A stretch of 23,119 nucleotides of DNA, taken from contig CAJFTV010000041.1 of the NCBI GenBank assembly GCA_904420055.1, forward strand, positions 1-23,119. The letters are read 5' to 3'. The notes under the pieces were generated by a model. The model saw only the letters and a list, made by a program, of their open reading frames with translations. It ran no database searches and was not told the origin of the DNA. The stretch's first letter is position 1. Each line of letters opens with the position of its first letter. Positions 22,036-23,119 of this stretch are shown in pieces. The translations under genes were made by a program, and so were the position numbers. This stretch comes from Candidatus Alloscillospira gallinarum. Its GTDB lineage: Bacteria > Bacillota > Clostridia > Oscillospirales > Oscillospiraceae.

Positions 22036-22722
22036 ATGAAAAAATACAAAGTACTGCTTTTTGACGCGGACGGTACGCTTTTAGACTTTAAAAAGGCCCA
22101 GTCCCAGGCCCTCTGCGCGGTATTAAAAATGCACGGCATCTCTCCCGATGACGCCATACTCCAGAAATACGCGGAGATAAACGACAGTCTCTGGAAAGCC
22201 TATGAGCGGGGTGAGATACTGCGAAGCCAGATAGGAATAACGCGCTTTAAGCGGCTGTTTAAGTGGGCTGGACTTGTCTACTCAGAAGAGCTGGGTATTG
22301 AGGAGGACTACCGTACCCGGCTTGCCTTGGGGCATGACCTTCTCAAAAACGCATTTGAGGTGTGCGCGGCCCTGCATAAAAAATATGACATGTACATAAT
22401 TACAAACGGCAACACCCACACTCAAATCCCCCGCCTTGCGGAGTGCGGCCTTGCTCCGTTTTTCAAAAAGAACTTTATCTCCGAGGCCATGAACTGCCGC
22501 AAACCGGAGCGTCTGTTCTTTGACACCGTCGTGGGCGATATCGGCTGTACGAAGGCCGAGGCCCTCATAATCGGCGACTCCCTCTCTTCTGACATATTGG
22601 GGGGCATAAACGCCGGAATTGACACCTGCTGGTTTAATCCGGAGGGCAACCCTGCGCCGGAGGACTGCCGTCCCACCATGGAAATCAGAAGTCTTACGGA
22701 GCTTCTGTCTATTCTGATGTAA
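22036..22722 (+). CDS. HAD-family 5'-nucleotidase (YjjG/YfnB-like)
   Basis: This 228-residue HAD hydrolase has FDADGTLLDF (D10 nucleophile, D12), the TNG motif (123-125), a conserved lysine K156 in CRKPERLFF and IIGDSLSSDILGG (179-190), a complete set of HAD motifs. The pattern resembles YjjG/YfnB nucleotidases, which remove phosphate from pyrimidine and non-canonical nucleotides. Start: ATG 22036, with GAGG 5 nt upstream; the frame is open further back through the GNAT terminator hairpin, which is unlikely to be translated. It is followed 17 bp later by the TIGR04076-like gene. Confidence 0.85.
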   Translation: MKKYKVLLFDADGTLLDFKKAQSQALCAVLKMHGISPDDAILQKYAEINDSLWKAYERGEILRSQIGITRFKRLFKWAGLVYSEELGIEEDYRTRLALGHDLLKNAFEVCAALHKKYDMYIITNGNTHTQIPRLAECGLAPFFKKNFISEAMNCRKPERLFFDTVVGDIGCTKAEALIIGDSLSSDILGGINAGIDTCWFNPEGNPAPEDCRPTMEIRSLTELLSILM

Positions 22723-22739
22723 TCTTTCGGAGGTACTTT

Positions 22740-23087
22740 ATGAAAAAGTGGTATGACGAGGAATACGAATTTGAAATTGAGGTCACAGGCTTTCTCCGGG
22801 GTGACACCACCGCCGGCTACTGCCGCAACGGAGAGGAAATCGGCGACAAATACACCTGCACCTACGGCTGTCCGGTAAACAGCGACGGTCAGGGAATATG
22901 CTCAAAGGTTATGATGATTATGTTCCCGGTTATGGAGGCTGTGCGAAGCGGCGGCGACCTGGAAAATATAGGCGGCAGTGACAGATACATAAAGGATATC
23001 GTCTGTCCGGACGGCTGTGTTATATTCCGTCTCACTGCCAAAAAGCTTGGAAATGAGAACTTTTTTAAAGGCAATTTTCTGAAATAG
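22740..23087 (+). CDS. TIGR04076-like small cysteine-containing protein
   Basis: This 115-residue protein matches the pattern of the TIGR04076 family, whose function is not established: a GYCRNGEEIGD segment, CTYGCPVNSDGQGICSKV, then a hydrophobic MFPVMEAV, GGDLENIGG and DIVCPDGCVIFRLTAK at the end. Five to six cysteines are spread along the chain and could bind metal. No signal peptide or membrane helix is seen. GGAGGT lies 5 nt before the ATG. It is complete at the right edge, leaving 32 bp without features. Confidence 0.8.
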   Translation: MKKWYDEEYEFEIEVTGFLRGDTTAGYCRNGEEIGDKYTCTYGCPVNSDGQGICSKVMMIMFPVMEAVRSGGDLENIGGSDRYIKDIVCPDGCVIFRLTAKKLGNENFFKGNFLK

Positions 23088-23119
23088 CCTGTCCTGCAAA
23101 AACTTGCGTACATTTCACG

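Noticed and set aside
1..23119. CRISPR array, rRNA or tRNA genes
   Set aside because: I saw no regularly spaced repeats and no cloverleaf or rRNA-like stretch in any gap.

Overview
This window looks like chromosomal DNA of an anaerobic member of the Bacillota, most likely class Clostridia. The reasons are AAGGAGG-type ribosome binding sites, sigma-A-like promoters in AT-rich gaps, a PadR/DUF1700/DUF4097 module, and oxygen-sensitive enzyme families (an aldehyde:ferredoxin oxidoreductase-type tungsto/molybdoenzyme, a radical SAM protein, a multi-[4Fe-4S] protein). I cannot fix genus or species from sequence alone.

Layout. (1) 1-191, minus: the 5' part of a tyrosine recombinase that runs off the left edge. 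(2) 294-529: three stacked intrinsic terminators facing leftward. (3) 542-6955, minus: an F1Fo ATP synthase operon transcribed atpI-like, atpB, atpE, atpF, atpA, atpG, atpD, atpC from a promoter near 7005-7032. It has no normal atpH (delta) gene. Instead the alpha subunit carries about 70 extra N-terminal residues that read as the delta C-terminal domain. (4) 7426-9714, minus: a VOC-fold protein, then padR, DUF1700 and DUF4097 genes with overlapping starts and stops behind a promoter with a perfect inverted repeat. (5) 9834-12539, minus: a DUF368/PopT-type membrane protein, a SAM methyltransferase and an XdhC-type molybdoenzyme maturation factor.

(6) 12777-21207, plus, diverging from xdhC: SAM methyltransferase, MobA/MocA-like nucleotidyltransferase fused to an HD domain, radical SAM protein, short PaaK-like adenylate-forming enzyme, HAD phosphatase, multi-cluster ferredoxin, AOR-family oxidoreductase and SDR. 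The set resembles, from memory, the DVU_1551-1557/'Trs' accessory gene sets that accompany molybdenum hydroxylases, here joined to an AOR-type catalytic subunit. Two of its gaps (14510-14564 and 17077-17142) share the same leader layout: a hairpin with AAAATCTC/GAGATTTT arms followed 16-17 nt later by AGATTGGAG. In the second copy the 5' arm can pair either with the hairpin's 3' arm or with the ribosome binding site. (7) 21322-23087, plus: GNAT acetyltransferase, YjjG/YfnB-like HAD nucleotidase and a TIGR04076-like protein.

How they work together. The ATP synthase couples ion flow to ATP. The central cluster looks like a self-contained redox system: an AOR-type enzyme passes electrons to its dedicated Fe-S protein, with accessory enzymes that probably build, insert or edit its cofactor or activate its substrate. 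The most notable items are the delta-CTD/alpha fusion, the AOR/Trs-like gene set, and the duplicated hairpin leader.
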